Assembly: GCA_029834535.1 (NCBI GenBank)
Contig: JAQMWT010000376.1
Span: 1 to 64,000, forward strand
DNA from: Chrysophaeum taylorii
Lineage: Eukaryota > Sar > Pelagophyceae > Pelagomonadales > Pelagomonadaceae
Length of the DNA stretch: 64,000 nucleotides
Direction: 5' to 3'
Part shown: positions 1-8,532 of the stretch, piece after piece
Numbering within the stretch: position 1 is the stretch's first letter
Layout: each line of letters begins with the position of its first letter
Position numbers and translations under genes: made by a program
Notes under the pieces: model-generated
What the model saw: the letters and a program-made list of their open reading frames with translations, nothing else
Told to the model about the DNA's origin: nothing
The model's database searches: none

Positions 1-245
1 TTCCTCTGGTGAAATTAGGTGAAGATGGTTAATAAAGGCGGGGAGAGATTCAAATAATAATACTGCAGGGAAACGGTGGCGTAACATACGAACAAGCGTA
101 TCATCAGACTCAACAACAACTTTTACATTGATATTTAAGCCTAAGTCATTAGTGGCTTGAGACAGGAACGCTGGAGTTGACAAACCAGAACAAAGTAACA
201 TGACAGAGGGTTTGCGGAGATTGGGCTCTTGTGAGAGAAACACTG
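1..245 (-). other. C5 cytosine methyltransferase-like stretch in the mobile element
   Basis: Read on the minus strand, this edge segment contains VMLLCSGLSTPAFLSQ, close to motif I of C5 cytosine methyltransferases (L-F-SG-x-G followed by a helix), then an acidic residue after a hydrophobic strand (VVVES) where those enzymes hold the Glu that binds the SAM ribose, then a second strand ending near a Pro-Ala. The catalytic Pro-Cys motif IV would lie beyond the window. Retrotransposons carrying captured cytosine methyltransferases have been described in dinoflagellates and some algae; membership here is inference. Other Rossmann-fold enzymes could give a similar stretch. Confidence 0.3.
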
Positions 246-498
246 GGCGCGAGAGTATTCAGATTAATGGCGGCGTGTTTTGCTGAACAAACTTGTTCTG
301 TTTCCGAAGATTGAGAACCAAAGGACAAATCCACTGGCGATCTGGTAAAACTCTTTTGAGTAGGTAGTTGTAATATGCCAGTAGATCCCTGTTTTCATGG
401 TATCGCTCGAGTGGAAATGCAAGGGAGCGAAGTTCCAGCCGCTTGTCGCGAGCGATGTTGTAGGTGAGACAAGGGAGAGCGGGTAGGTTAGATGCTAT

Positions 499-840
499 TT
501 AGTGTATGGGAATACGTACATCTTTGTCTATGCGGCTCGTGACAGCGCTGAGCTTTGGCTCAGCTCGATCATTGAACACAGTGGTCAGGTTCGTCTGGTT
601 CCACTCGAGCATGCTCAGGATAGCGAGATGTCGGTCATGCACTGGCTGAAGACATAAAGCGAAGTCGATCTTAACATAGCCAACTTGTGGATGATCTGGT
701 AGGGGAACAACGATGTTACGTGTTAACATCATGTGTGAGGCACGTTGTTGTCCAGTGGCAGTTTGAATAACAATCGGCGCGTATTTGGAGTCCAGTGGAA
801 TAATATGATTTGGTATTGCAAAATCGTAAGTGGACATCAA
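499..840 (-). CDS. 113-residue protein of the mobile element, unknown
   Basis: Small protein beginning 24 bp after the stop of the 399-residue gene, same strand. It has alternating hydrophobic strands (NIVVPLPDHPQVGYVKIDFAL and a following IVIQT-like segment) that could be a small beta-barrel, as in a protease domain, but no clear DTG or DSG active site is visible, so a retropepsin cannot be claimed. Composition matches its two neighbours, not the host genes. It may be the N-terminal part of a longer enzyme that continues toward the window edge. Confidence 0.4.
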   Translation of the reverse strand: MMSTYDFAIPNHIIPLDSKYAPIVIQTATGQQRASHMMLTRNIVVPLPDHPQVGYVKIDFALCLQPVHDRHLAILSMLEWNQTNLTTVFNDRAEPKLSAVTSRIDKDVRIPIH

Positions 841-864
841 TGAGATGGTAGCACAAGAGTCAAA

Positions 865-2064
865 TTATAGAAAGGAACAATGTGGAGGGACACTGTTTAC
901 CTTCATGTAGTTGGTGAGGAAGGCGTTTTCCGAATGAGGGCAAGTAGTGGAGAGTCTGGCTGTGAAGAATTTCTCCAGCAATAACAGATGAGTTGGAATG
1001 ATAATCGGTTGAACAGGTGGTGATGGTTCGTCAGCCTCATCAGCCATGCCGTGCTTCTCATCAAATGACGATAGCGAAGTATGATCGGCATCCCTTTTGG
1101 TTTCGGCTTGTGGTGGTTGGCTGAGGGCAGATTGGACCTGTGAAGATAGCGAGGACAGTAACGCTGGTGGTAAAGCCGAGATGGCGGAAGCAGTAAAGAA
1201 GTTAGGCACAGTATTGGAGGGATTACCCTGTGTGTTGGGGGCATTCTTGGTGTCTGTAGTAGGAGGAGTTGCCTTTGGGGTGGGAGCAGTAGCAACGGTA
1301 TGATGTTGTGGCTCCACGTAGTTTAACGACTTTTCGGTCGAGGATAGATGAACGTCTACATCATAAATGATGTCTTCTGCGAACATGAGTTGTTCGTTTA
1401 GACGAAGTAAGTTACTGTTGTCCTCAGTAGATGTCGTTGACAGAATGTCAGCTGATTGCAATAGAGTCTCAAATAACTTGTTGATATTCTGTTGTAGCTG
1501 AGCCGTGGTATCATTATCTGTCACATGCTTCGTAAGTTCGCTACACTGCTCTCGCAATGTGTTTAAGGTGTGATTTGTTCGATCTAATAATTTCATGTTA
1601 GATCGAGAGGACCTGTCAAAAGTGCGGGGGTAAATTGGGCGATCATGGGACTGTCCTGTAGTTTTCTTGGTGACATAAGAATCACCAAAACGATAATATG
1701 ACAAATCGCTGCGAGAGAAAGGCTGGCGAGCATCATTAGAGTTACGCAAGCGTCTAGCATTGAACGTGGAAGATGTACCAGGTTGAGACGCAGTAATGAA
1801 GGCGAGTGTGTTAGCAGTTTGAGTCAGACTTTTGTCTGCTAAATCCAGCGTGTTTGTAAGTAGTAACTTTGGCTTTGGTTGAGATGTTAATCCTTCGACA
1901 TAGGGTTGCCAAGAAACAGGGCGTTCTAAGCGTCTTTTGTTCGACCCATTTGATACTACATTATATAAGTCTAATGCGTATTCTAAAATATAGCTAGGGT
2001 TGGTAGGGTGACACAATCGTTCAGCTTCTGGCACAGGCCGAGATGAAGATCGGGTTTCATACAT
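865..2064 (-). CDS. 399-residue Ser/Thr/Pro-rich coiled-coil protein of the mobile element
   Basis: Starts 11 bp after the stop of the 336-residue gene. The first 170 residues are polar and basic with many Arg/Ser/Asn. Residues about 175-260 form a likely amphipathic coiled coil (heptads in TLNTLREQCSELTKHV and following), and residues about 265-345 are a Pro/Thr/Ala/Ser-rich linker. No zinc knuckle is visible. Overall it resembles a structural (gag-like) or scaffold protein rather than an enzyme. The tight spacing suggests co-expression with its neighbours by reinitiation or a polycistronic transcript. Function unrecognised. Confidence 0.45.
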   Translation of the reverse strand: MYETRSSSRPVPEAERLCHPTNPSYILEYALDLYNVVSNGSNKRRLERPVSWQPYVEGLTSQPKPKLLLTNTLDLADKSLTQTANTLAFITASQPGTSSTFNARRLRNSNDARQPFSRSDLSYYRFGDSYVTKKTTGQSHDRPIYPRTFDRSSRSNMKLLDRTNHTLNTLREQCSELTKHVTDNDTTAQLQQNINKLFETLLQSADILSTTSTEDNSNLLRLNEQLMFAEDIIYDVDVHLSSTEKSLNYVEPQHHTVATAPTPKATPPTTDTKNAPNTQGNPSNTVPNFFTASAISALPPALLSSLSSQVQSALSQPPQAETKRDADHTSLSSFDEKHGMADEADEPSPPVQPIIIPTHLLLLEKFFTARLSTTCPHSENAFLTNYMKVNSVPPHCSFL

Positions 2065-2075
2065 ATAACACCAAT

Positions 2076-3086
2076 CTACCCAACCACGATCGTAACGATT
2101 GTTGCTGGTATTATCGGCAGAATGCCGATGTACTTCTCTTCATAAATTTTTCTACAAAGAGTACCAAAGTCGAATTGAAGGTCAGTCTCTTCCTGGTTAA
2201 GTTGGTAAGAGATTTGCCTAAATGCTAGGACAGCTTCGATAAATACATGGACATACCAGTTAGGATTATAAACAACAGAGTTAAACTGCTGTTTCAAGTA
2301 GGACACACCAGTTGTCGTAACAGACTCGTAGTGACTAAGGACGATGAGCATAATGGCTCGAGCCTTGTTGGGTAAATAACTTTTGTTATATACCTCATTG
2401 ATGGCGGGCCAGGCCGCAAGTGCTGGTTTTCCAACACTTTCAAGATTGAAATAAGTATGCAAGAATGTAGCATACGTATTCTGATAAGTGTGCCGATCAG
2501 CAGGAGTTAACGAAAACATAGTAACAGGGGCACGTACACGGGTGTCGAAAGCTAATGCTTTCGGGTGCGCGCGATTTAAGATTCGTTCCTCTTCTAAGAA
2601 ACGGGCTTTGATTTCAGGACGTAATCCCTTGACTTCATAGTCGTAACAGACAGTAGCTAGCTGAGCTACTTCTGCATCAGGTAAGTTGGGGAAAGCTTCG
2701 TTGGTGAAATGCCATTCCTGATACTCAGGGGGCAGTTCATCAACAGCTAAACGGAGATCAGCAGCCCTATCGGTCTTCCATTCCAGGAAAGCGCGATCGA
2801 GAATTCGATTCCGGAGGATCTCGTAGTCCTTGCATGGCCGAGTGCATGCTTCGTACGAGTCGTACTCGAGGAAGGCATCGGCATGACTGGACCGTAACAA
2901 TTGCTTAATGTGCTTGATTTGCAAGGATACCTTGCGGGTCTGAAGCTGAAATCGATTTCCATCGTGAAGAAACTCAACTACAGGAGCTTCGAGCTTCAAT
3001 ATATCCGCACCTGTGATCGCCTTGGGTGCGGCTCGTGCTGCGTGTTCTGCCATAGCAGTTGACGGGGAACCTGTGGGTTCAGTCAC
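2076..3086 (-). CDS. 336-residue alpha-helical protein of the mobile element, gag-like by position
   Basis: First gene of the minus-strand cluster. The product is mostly helical with many Tyr, Phe and charged residues (KQLLRSSHADAFLEYDSYE near residue 65), no signal peptide, and a short hydrophobic C-terminus (ILPIIPATIVTIVVG) that could be a tail anchor or buried strand. Position as the first gene and helix-rich make-up suit a capsid (gag-like) protein, but no diagnostic major homology region or CCHC box was seen. AT-rich codon use sets it apart from the host genes after 5.2 kb. The start is the first Met after an upstream region without coding signal. Confidence 0.45.
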   Translation of the reverse strand: MTEPTGSPSTAMAEHAARAAPKAITGADILKLEAPVVEFLHDGNRFQLQTRKVSLQIKHIKQLLRSSHADAFLEYDSYEACTRPCKDYEILRNRILDRAFLEWKTDRAADLRLAVDELPPEYQEWHFTNEAFPNLPDAEVAQLATVCYDYEVKGLRPEIKARFLEEERILNRAHPKALAFDTRVRAPVTMFSLTPADRHTYQNTYATFLHTYFNLESVGKPALAAWPAINEVYNKSYLPNKARAIMLIVLSHYESVTTTGVSYLKQQFNSVVYNPNWYVHVFIEAVLAFRQISYQLNQEETDLQFDFGTLCRKIYEEKYIGILPIIPATIVTIVVG

Positions 3087-4159
3087 GCAGTTGACACTGT
3101 CTAGACATTCTAAGGGGGTCTGTCTATCGGTGTCTATGTACGCTCATCGTTTTCGATGGAAAAATGTCTATTTGACGACTGTGCAAGCTGTGAGTCCAGA
3201 GTAGTGTCGCTAAGCGTAGTCACTCAGGCAGCTGGTTAGTTTTGGTGATCTCAAGGAGCTTATTAAGTGCATTGCCATGGAATGTACAAGTGGACGTACC
3301 CAAAATATTCCATAACATGTGTGCAAGAGTACAGGTTAGCCAACTTACACACACATAAACATTGACACGACAATACGATACTATGAACGGGTGCACACAC
3401 ACAAGGTTACACGATAACGTGTGCAAAAAATATGCTATATACAGCCCAATGGTAATGGCGATGTATTGACAAGCGTGTCACATGTCGAGGCTGGACCGGC
3501 GCGGTAACAGTCCAATACCCATAGGTTACGTGCATGTTGACACATGGTTTCTCAGGGACCCGCCTGGGCCCATGACCTGCAGAGCATTTAGCAAGCAGTG
3601 GTAAGTCACCTGGGAAACCATCCCGTCTCATCATGAACGTCTGGAAGTATTTAATTCGGGGAATGATAAGGTATGTTCCCTATATCCTCAGAACACGACA
3701 GGCGGCATCTAGAACTACACGAGAAAGGTGAAGTGTATAGTGCTACATACCTCGGGACGCGCTAGACCATGATGATGAGCTTAAGCACAAATCAGAGGAC
3801 TATTTGATTGTGTAGAAAGGAAGAAGAAGGGTAAGGAAGAGATCACGTTCTCAACGGACGGATAAGGGTAAGAGGCAGCAGATTTCTCTGCACACGAGCT
3901 CAAACATAGTGACAGGAATTTCTGCCTCTGCTTAGACAGAATAGCACAGCGTGTTCATTCCTCCGGTTGAGTGGCGCGGGGTAGTGCTACCCCTTAACGT
4001 CCTGTCACTTCGCAAGAGGTAACGACAACACAGACAGGGACAGAGTTTTTTTGATTTTTTAAGGAATAGACGTCTAGAACAAATTCGTGTAGTAAAGGGG
4101 AAAAAAAACCTGAGCAAACGTACAATACGTGACGCGCTCATCATTATTGTAAAACAAGT
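3087..4159. other. No gene recognised; possible end region of the mobile element
   Basis: About 1.1 kb with only short open frames lacking host-like codon use. AT content is intermediate. It contains CACACA-type short repeats near 3345-3410 and A/T runs near 4050-4110. If the cluster at 1-3086 is a retroelement, its 5' terminal sequence should lie here, but no second copy is present in the window to prove it. Confidence 0.4.
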
Positions 4160-5062
4160 GCAGGCCAGTTAAGTTCACCTTGTCCCAATCGCTAACCCCA
4201 GTAAGTTCACCTGGTCCCAGTAAGTTTCGTATAAGTTCACCTGGTCAGTAAGTTCACCTATCTAAGCTGCTTTGATCCGCACGCGCCCCCAGCCTTTGAG
4301 TTTACTCTAAAAACCCTTTACTCTAAAAACACCAGTATGTTCACCTGGTCCCAGTTTCACCTGGTCACTCAGTTCACCTAGTCCCATTCTCAAACCCCAG
4401 TAAGTTCACGTGGTCCCAGTAAGTTCACCTACAGTGCGCGTATAGACGCCGGGAGGGGGCTTGTCGGTATTGCGCAGCACGTGTGGGGTAGGGTGGAGTC
4501 GTCGACCCAGATGAGTATATCTCCTCGGGGATGCCGATCGACTGAGAGCCACGTAGAGCTGGACGTGACAGAAGACGGGCTTGAGCGAGAGGACGCCGAC
4601 CTCGCGGGGCGTCTGGCCCTGGCTCTTGGTGATCGTTTGGCGTCGGCGGGCCTTACGGGATACAGGTTGGAGGAGCCTCGGTGACAACGACACGATCAAT
4701 CATGTATCTGGTACCGTTGCAGTGGCCGTGCGACGGGTCGAGGTTGCGAAGACTTTAAGCTCGCGATCAAAGTCAGCATGCCGTTGGTTGTCAGGGAGTT
4801 CAAAACTCGACTCTTGAGAGCGAGGCGTCGTCTTCCGACCCAACCTAGTCGGCCGAAAAGAACTCCGACGCCTCGTCTCCGGGAAAAAAAGGCCGCGGTA
4901 ATGCGCGCGTTGTCAGCATCGACAACATCGTTTCGACGGGGCGTGAGAATGGCGCGCTGAAAGAGCCGCCGCGGGTCGTGGAAACAGTCTGCGAGGTCGC
5001 CGTAGACGGCTTGGAGGATCACTGCCTGCCTGGCTCGCGGGTCTACCTAATCCTTACCCTAA
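4160..5062 (-). mobile_element. Helitron-like remnant, copy 1 (Pif1-type helicase C-terminal part)
   Basis: On the minus strand, pieces in different frames match the C-terminal half of the Pif1-type helicase of Helitrons. Around 4900-5000 there is RAILTPRRNDVVDADNARI (the 'RAILTP-N-DVD-IN-RI' block), around 4800 LNSLTTNGM ('FLNSLTPNGMPPH'), and around 4560-4620 ITKSQGQTPREVGVL and QLYVALSRS (helicase motifs V and VI). The pieces are frameshifted relative to one another, so the gene is dead. The left 280 bp hold repeated AGTTCACCTGGTCCCAGTA-type units, probably subterminal repeats. A second copy lies at 18215-19210 with the same internal order. The terminal CTRR and hairpin of Helitrons could not be placed. 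Confidence 0.6.
4164..4440 (+). repeat. AGTTCACCTGGTCCCAGTA-type repeat cluster, copy 1
   Basis: Irregularly spaced copies of AGTTCACCTGGTCCCAGTA occur here and again at 18222-18580. Between them lies a conserved stretch with TTTGAGTTTACTC that recurs at 18417-18475 and, on the other strand, at 48085-48200 and 52303-52335. The cluster borders the Helitron-like helicase remnant and probably forms its 3' terminal region. Confidence 0.6.
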
Positions 5063-5130
5063 ATCGAGGGACAGACAAACAAACAAACAGACAAACAGAC
5101 AAACATCTGTCGATTAGTAGTTAGGACAAA
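5063..5130 (+). repeat. LINE 3' tail fragment joined to the Helitron remnant
   Basis: After CCTTACCCTAAATCGAGGG the sequence becomes ACAGACAAACAAACAAACAG-type microsatellite and then ATCTGTCGATTAGTAGTTA. Exactly this tail ends the longer LINE copy at 19211-19950, and its reverse complement precedes the copy near 41860. Here the body of the LINE is missing between the GAGGG junction and the tail. (CAAA/CAGA)n tails are typical of non-LTR retrotransposons. Confidence 0.6.
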
Positions 5131-5271
5131 TTTTGAAAATTTCTAGACTATCTCTGAAGCATGCAAGTTCGGAGAAGGAAAAATTAGGGTAACGGCTAAG
5201 AGGCCCTCCCCCCCCTCTAAAGCAGTGACCTTAAAAACCCCTCGGTTGCTAGTACGCATCCGAACGGACAA

Positions 5272-5724
5272 ATGATGCTGGTGTTGCTGGTGTCAGCGGG
5301 CATAGCCGAGGCGTTTGTGGTGACGGGCCGCGCGGCGGCGGCGGCGACGGTGCGGCGCGATGCGGCGATCGCCGAGGTGCTGGCCGCCGCAGCGATCGCG
5401 AGCACGACGCCCAAGATGGAGCAGCTGCCGTCGTTCGAGATCGCAAAGACGGAGACTCGCGAGGGCCTGTACGGCACGTACGACGTGGATATCCCCGAGG
5501 CGCCCAAAGTCGTGGACGACGCGCGGTCCACCTTCAAGACCAAGGCCCAGACCAAGAAGAATCGGAACAAGTACGTTGGCATCTTCGCAGTGCTCCTCGT
5601 GGGCTCCTTCATCATACCCATGCTCCAGTACTTTTGGTACGTCCGGGACACCCCTGACTCCCTCTTCAAGACCAAGGCTCCCCCGCCCCCCCCGCCGCCC
5701 AAGAAGAAGGGCTTCTTTGGGTGA
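5272..5724 (+). CDS. Plastid-targeted small membrane protein, unknown
   Basis: 150 residues. Residues 1-14 form a signal peptide ending Ala-Glu-Ala, followed at once by Phe15, matching the heterokont bipartite plastid-import signal (ASAFAP-type, Phe at +1); residues 15-48 are Ala/Arg-rich like a transit peptide. A soluble acidic part (50-95) precedes one transmembrane helix (about 100-123, YVGIFAVLLVGSFIIPMLQY), a short loop and a tail of seven Pro followed by KKKGFFG. Two Met codons are adjacent at 5272 and 5275; either gives the same signal. The gene ends 133 bp from the convergent heliorhodopsin-like gene. No family was recognised; a lineage-specific thylakoid or envelope protein is the best guess. 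Confidence 0.75.
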   Translation: MMLVLLVSAGIAEAFVVTGRAAAAATVRRDAAIAEVLAAAAIASTTPKMEQLPSFEIAKTETREGLYGTYDVDIPEAPKVVDDARSTFKTKAQTKKNRNKYVGIFAVLLVGSFIIPMLQYFWYVRDTPDSLFKTKAPPPPPPPKKKGFFG

Positions 5725-5857
5725 GGTGAGGTGGATATATATTTTCATCTTGTTTCTTAGAGAGAGAACAAAAAAACCCTGCTGTTGTGGTGGTCGTCGA
5801 GATCGTCGTCGTCCTCACGGTGATGATGATACAAAAACGTTCGTTCGCCGCCACGCG

Positions 5858-6844
5858 TTAGATGCGGTAAGAGACGCACTGGTTGCCGTCGGCCGCGGCC
5901 CTTCCCCTCAACCAGACGAGGCCGTCCTCGTCGGCGAAGATGGCGGCCATGGCCCAGATGTTGAGCATGGTCTTGACGACCAGGGAGAGGGCCATGTAGA
6001 AAAACTCGTAGAAAATGAAGCGGTCGCGCATTGTCGCGGGGTCTCCTTCAAGCCTGAAGGAGTGTATGACGTGGCCGAGGGAGACGAGGCCAAAATAGGC
6101 GAAAAGGACGAACATGGAGAGGACGAGGGTCTCGATCCACCGCGGGGGCTGGGTCTTTTCGTCGTAAGCGTCGACGCTCTTACACTTATTGTCGAACTGG
6201 GCGACGTGGTCGAGGCGCTCGTACCAGGAGTAAAGAATGGGATACCAGGTCGCGGCGAAGAGGGCCCATCCCGCGACGAGCGGGAAGATCCGATCGAGGG
6301 CCCCCAGGCCGCCCGCGATGGCAGCCTCGATCGAATATCCCTGGACCATCGTGCCGACCGAAGCGAGGCACATGACGACGAGCTGAACGCGCTGGCGGAC
6401 GCCCGAGAGGATTGCCATGACGAGCATCATCGAGGTCGCCGTGATGCTAAATTCGCACCAACGAAATGGATTTTTTCCGTTGGCGACGAAGTGCGTGTAC
6501 AAGTTGGAGCCGAAACCGTCGGTCGCGTAAAACGCGTGCGCAAAAATGACCGCGGACGAAAAGACGACGCAGAGCGCGAAGACGTTCACCTTGGTTCCCA
6601 GAGTCTCGAGGCTCGCCGAGGGCTGGCACTCGCACTTCCGGGAGGGGTCCATGTGCTGAAAAGTTTCTTCCAACAAGTGCACAGAGACCTTTGAACGAGT
6701 GCTCGCTCGCAACGAGACAAGTCCGATCAAAACTAGCCCGTGGAGTGCGGCGACGCAGGCGTGTGCGGGCTTCAACCATTTCTTCAGGGCCCGAGACTTG
6801 TCGACGGTGATGGGCACAACTGTCTCGCCCAACCGCTCCATCAT
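5858..6844 (-). CDS. Heliorhodopsin-like retinal protein
   Basis: 328 residues, seven hydrophobic helices. The last helix contains ALSLVVKTMLNIW, matching the heliorhodopsin helix-7 pattern 'SLVAKSLLAW'; Lys291 would carry retinal as a Schiff base. Helix 3 has NPFRWCEFSITATSMM, matching 'RW-EYS-SAS-M', with Glu131 as the expected counterion. Helix 1 begins about residue 20 (LKKWLKPAHACVAALHGLVL). Heliorhodopsins have an inverted membrane orientation and are thought to be light sensors, not pumps. At 328 residues it is longer than the usual ~250, because of loop 1-2 (residues 45-85, Cys-rich) and the loop before helix 6. The Met at 6844 is preferred: an upstream in-frame Met at 7093 would overlap the divergent monooxygenase gene and adds unrelated sequence. 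Confidence 0.7.
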   Translation of the reverse strand: MMERLGETVVPITVDKSRALKKWLKPAHACVAALHGLVLIGLVSLRASTRSKVSVHLLEETFQHMDPSRKCECQPSASLETLGTKVNVFALCVVFSSAVIFAHAFYATDGFGSNLYTHFVANGKNPFRWCEFSITATSMMLVMAILSGVRQRVQLVVMCLASVGTMVQGYSIEAAIAGGLGALDRIFPLVAGWALFAATWYPILYSWYERLDHVAQFDNKCKSVDAYDEKTQPPRWIETLVLSMFVLFAYFGLVSLGHVIHSFRLEGDPATMRDRFIFYEFFYMALSLVVKTMLNIWAMAAIFADEDGLVWLRGRAAADGNQCVSYRI

Positions 6845-7038
6845 CCTTCCTTCCTGAAGCCACGTACTTGTGAGAAAAAGAAGGTAAACAAAGCTGAGCC
6901 ACGTGGCATCTGTCCAACGGAAACATACCGACGAGCAGAATTCTTTTGACCAGAATCTTTCGCAATTGTATTGGGCAAGCTCAGAATCTTTTGTAATTGC
7001 ATTCAACAATACCTTTTTTAATTCATAATCTCGGAGAG
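6845..7038. promoter_or_regulatory. Divergent promoter region of heliorhodopsin and monooxygenase genes
   Basis: 194 bp separates the two start codons and must hold both promoters and 5' leaders. It is AT-richer than the flanking coding DNA. No TATA box or known motif could be assigned with confidence. Confidence 0.35.
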
Positions 7039-8514
7039 ATGTTGCTGCTGCTGCTTGGCTTCGGCTTTTATTTGCAGTTCCTCGGCAAGGCACGCGGCCA
7101 CGGGTTCATGCTCGATCCGCCCTCGCGCAACTACCAGGCCTGGCTCCAGTACGGTCCGGAGGGTCCAGAGTTCGCGACGCGGCCGGAGTTGTGGGAGCTG
7201 TGTCCCCACTGCACCCTCGCCAAGATGGATATCGACGACATGCCCGCCCACGGCGAATACCCCGGGAACCGGCCCTTCGCCGATCCCGAGGCGACCGTGT
7301 CCTGGACCTCGGAGACGACGCCGGGACTCGTCTTTGGGGTCTGCGGCACCGAGTTCAACGACCCGAACAACGCCGACGTCCACGGTTTCAACGACTACAA
7401 TCTCGTACCGGCGGGCGTCGCGTGGGGCGAGTACGAACGGACCTACGTCCAAGGATCGGAAGTGACGGTCGAGTGGTGCGTGGACGACGGCGCGGACCAC
7501 GGGGGTACTTTTGTCTACCGCTACTGCACCGACCCGGCCGTCGTCGCCTCGCTCCGTCGCGCCGAAAGGCCCCCGGACGCCGAAACCTGGGCCGCCGACA
7601 TGGCCGCGGCCGAAGAGTGCTTCAAGGAACACGTCTTTTATTGCGACGACACAGACCAGGTGTGCGACATCGAGCCCGACTGCGACCCGACCTGGCCGTG
7701 CGCGGGATCCCAGGGAAAGTGGAACCACTGCGGCCACGCGTCAGAGTACGGCCACTCGAACCCCGACAAGCCCTACGACTGTCGGAACACGGACGAGACG
7801 TGTCTCAACGGCCAGGGCCGCGTCGTCCGCAAGAAAATCAAGATACCCTCGACGATGGACGTCGGCCCGGCAATAATTCACTGGCGCTGGGATCCGCACG
7901 AGACCCTCGAAGTCTTTACCAACTGCGCCGACGTTCTCATCCAACCTGCCTCCTCGTCGGGTGGGGTGCCGACGACAACACCCGCCCCGGAGCCTACCAC
8001 CACCACCACCACCACCCCGGTTCTTCTACTTCTTCCAACAACGACAGAGCCCACCTCGCCGCTTTCTCTTGTACCCGTTCCGTCGCTTTCGCCCCCGATG
8101 CCGTCTTTTTCGCCCCCGAGCATAATGCCGACGCCTGCGCCGGTGGTAACGACGACGACGACGCTCGGCTTGGGCGAGATGTACTGCAGTGGTGGCGACG
8201 ACGGGGACGACCTCGAGTGCCTGCCCGCCGAGCTGAACCTGGCGTGCGAGGAGACGCAGAGCGACAGCCTGCGGCTCGGTCCGAATTGCGAGTCGAGCAT
8301 TCCGATAAACACGGCGTGTTCGGGCCGGGCCCAGGAGTTCGTCAAGGACGAGGATGACCCTTACTGCGTGTGCCAGCCGAACCACCTCGGACGGTGCTGC
8401 CAGGTCGACGGACGGGCGACGTGCAACTACAAGGGATTTCTTTTGGAGATCGGGGGGGGGGTTTGCCGGTGCGAGTGCGACCAGGGATCGCCGGATTCGT
8501 TCTGCGCCACCTAA
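7039..8514 (+). CDS. Secreted AA15-like lytic polysaccharide monooxygenase with Cys-rich tail
   Basis: 491 residues. The signal peptide (1-20) ends directly before His21 (GHGFMLDPPSRNYQAW), the N-terminal His that begins the copper 'histidine brace' of LPMOs. The second His is likely His154 in DHGGTFVYRYC, which aligns with the AA15 'NH-GYF-FRLC' block. Residues 270-303 (MDVGPAIIHWRWD and FTNCADVLI) match the family's C-terminal 'VLQWRY...W-NCADV' core. A Thr/Pro/Ser-rich linker (about 305-390) leads to a Cys-rich module (about 395-491). AA15 enzymes oxidatively cleave chitin or cellulose. The Met at 7039 is chosen because it gives a perfect signal peptide; an upstream Met at 6997 does not. 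It ends 18 bp from the convergent SET gene. Confidence 0.72.
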   Translation: MLLLLLGFGFYLQFLGKARGHGFMLDPPSRNYQAWLQYGPEGPEFATRPELWELCPHCTLAKMDIDDMPAHGEYPGNRPFADPEATVSWTSETTPGLVFGVCGTEFNDPNNADVHGFNDYNLVPAGVAWGEYERTYVQGSEVTVEWCVDDGADHGGTFVYRYCTDPAVVASLRRAERPPDAETWAADMAAAEECFKEHVFYCDDTDQVCDIEPDCDPTWPCAGSQGKWNHCGHASEYGHSNPDKPYDCRNTDETCLNGQGRVVRKKIKIPSTMDVGPAIIHWRWDPHETLEVFTNCADVLIQPASSSGGVPTTTPAPEPTTTTTTTPVLLLLPTTTEPTSPLSLVPVPSLSPPMPSFSPPSIMPTPAPVVTTTTTLGLGEMYCSGGDDGDDLECLPAELNLACEETQSDSLRLGPNCESSIPINTACSGRAQEFVKDEDDPYCVCQPNHLGRCCQVDGRATCNYKGFLLEIGGGVCRCECDQGSPDSFCAT

Positions 8515-8532
8515 TTTCTTTCGTTATTTTAA

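Larger units (their letters stand above)
1..3086 (-). mobile_element. Probable retroelement-like mobile element (left part cut by window edge)
   Basis: Three minus-strand genes follow one another with gaps of 11 and 24 bp, in DNA clearly more AT-rich and with different codon use from the GC-rich host genes to the right. The order (a 336-residue protein, a 399-residue Ser/Thr/Pro-rich protein with a coiled coil, a 113-residue protein, then at the window edge a methyltransferase-like stretch) suits a retroelement with structural proteins first and enzymes later. No reverse transcriptase, integrase or terminal repeat is visible here, so the family stays open (LTR-type, DIRS-like or another virus-like element). 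The visible part looks largely intact, with perhaps one break near the window edge. Its rightward end probably lies between 3087 and 4150. Calling it a mobile element is inference from composition and arrangement. Confidence 0.45.

Noticed and set aside
865-2064. Retroviral-type zinc knuckle in the 399-residue protein
   Set aside because: No C-x2-C-x4-H-x4-C pattern is present.
5360-6694. 444-residue plus-strand open frame
   Set aside because: Arg/Pro-rich shadow spanning the 3' end of one gene and the antisense of the heliorhodopsin-like gene.
6846-7093. N-terminal extension of the heliorhodopsin-like protein from Met 7093
   Set aside because: It would overlap the monooxygenase signal-peptide codons on the other strand and adds sequence with no family support.
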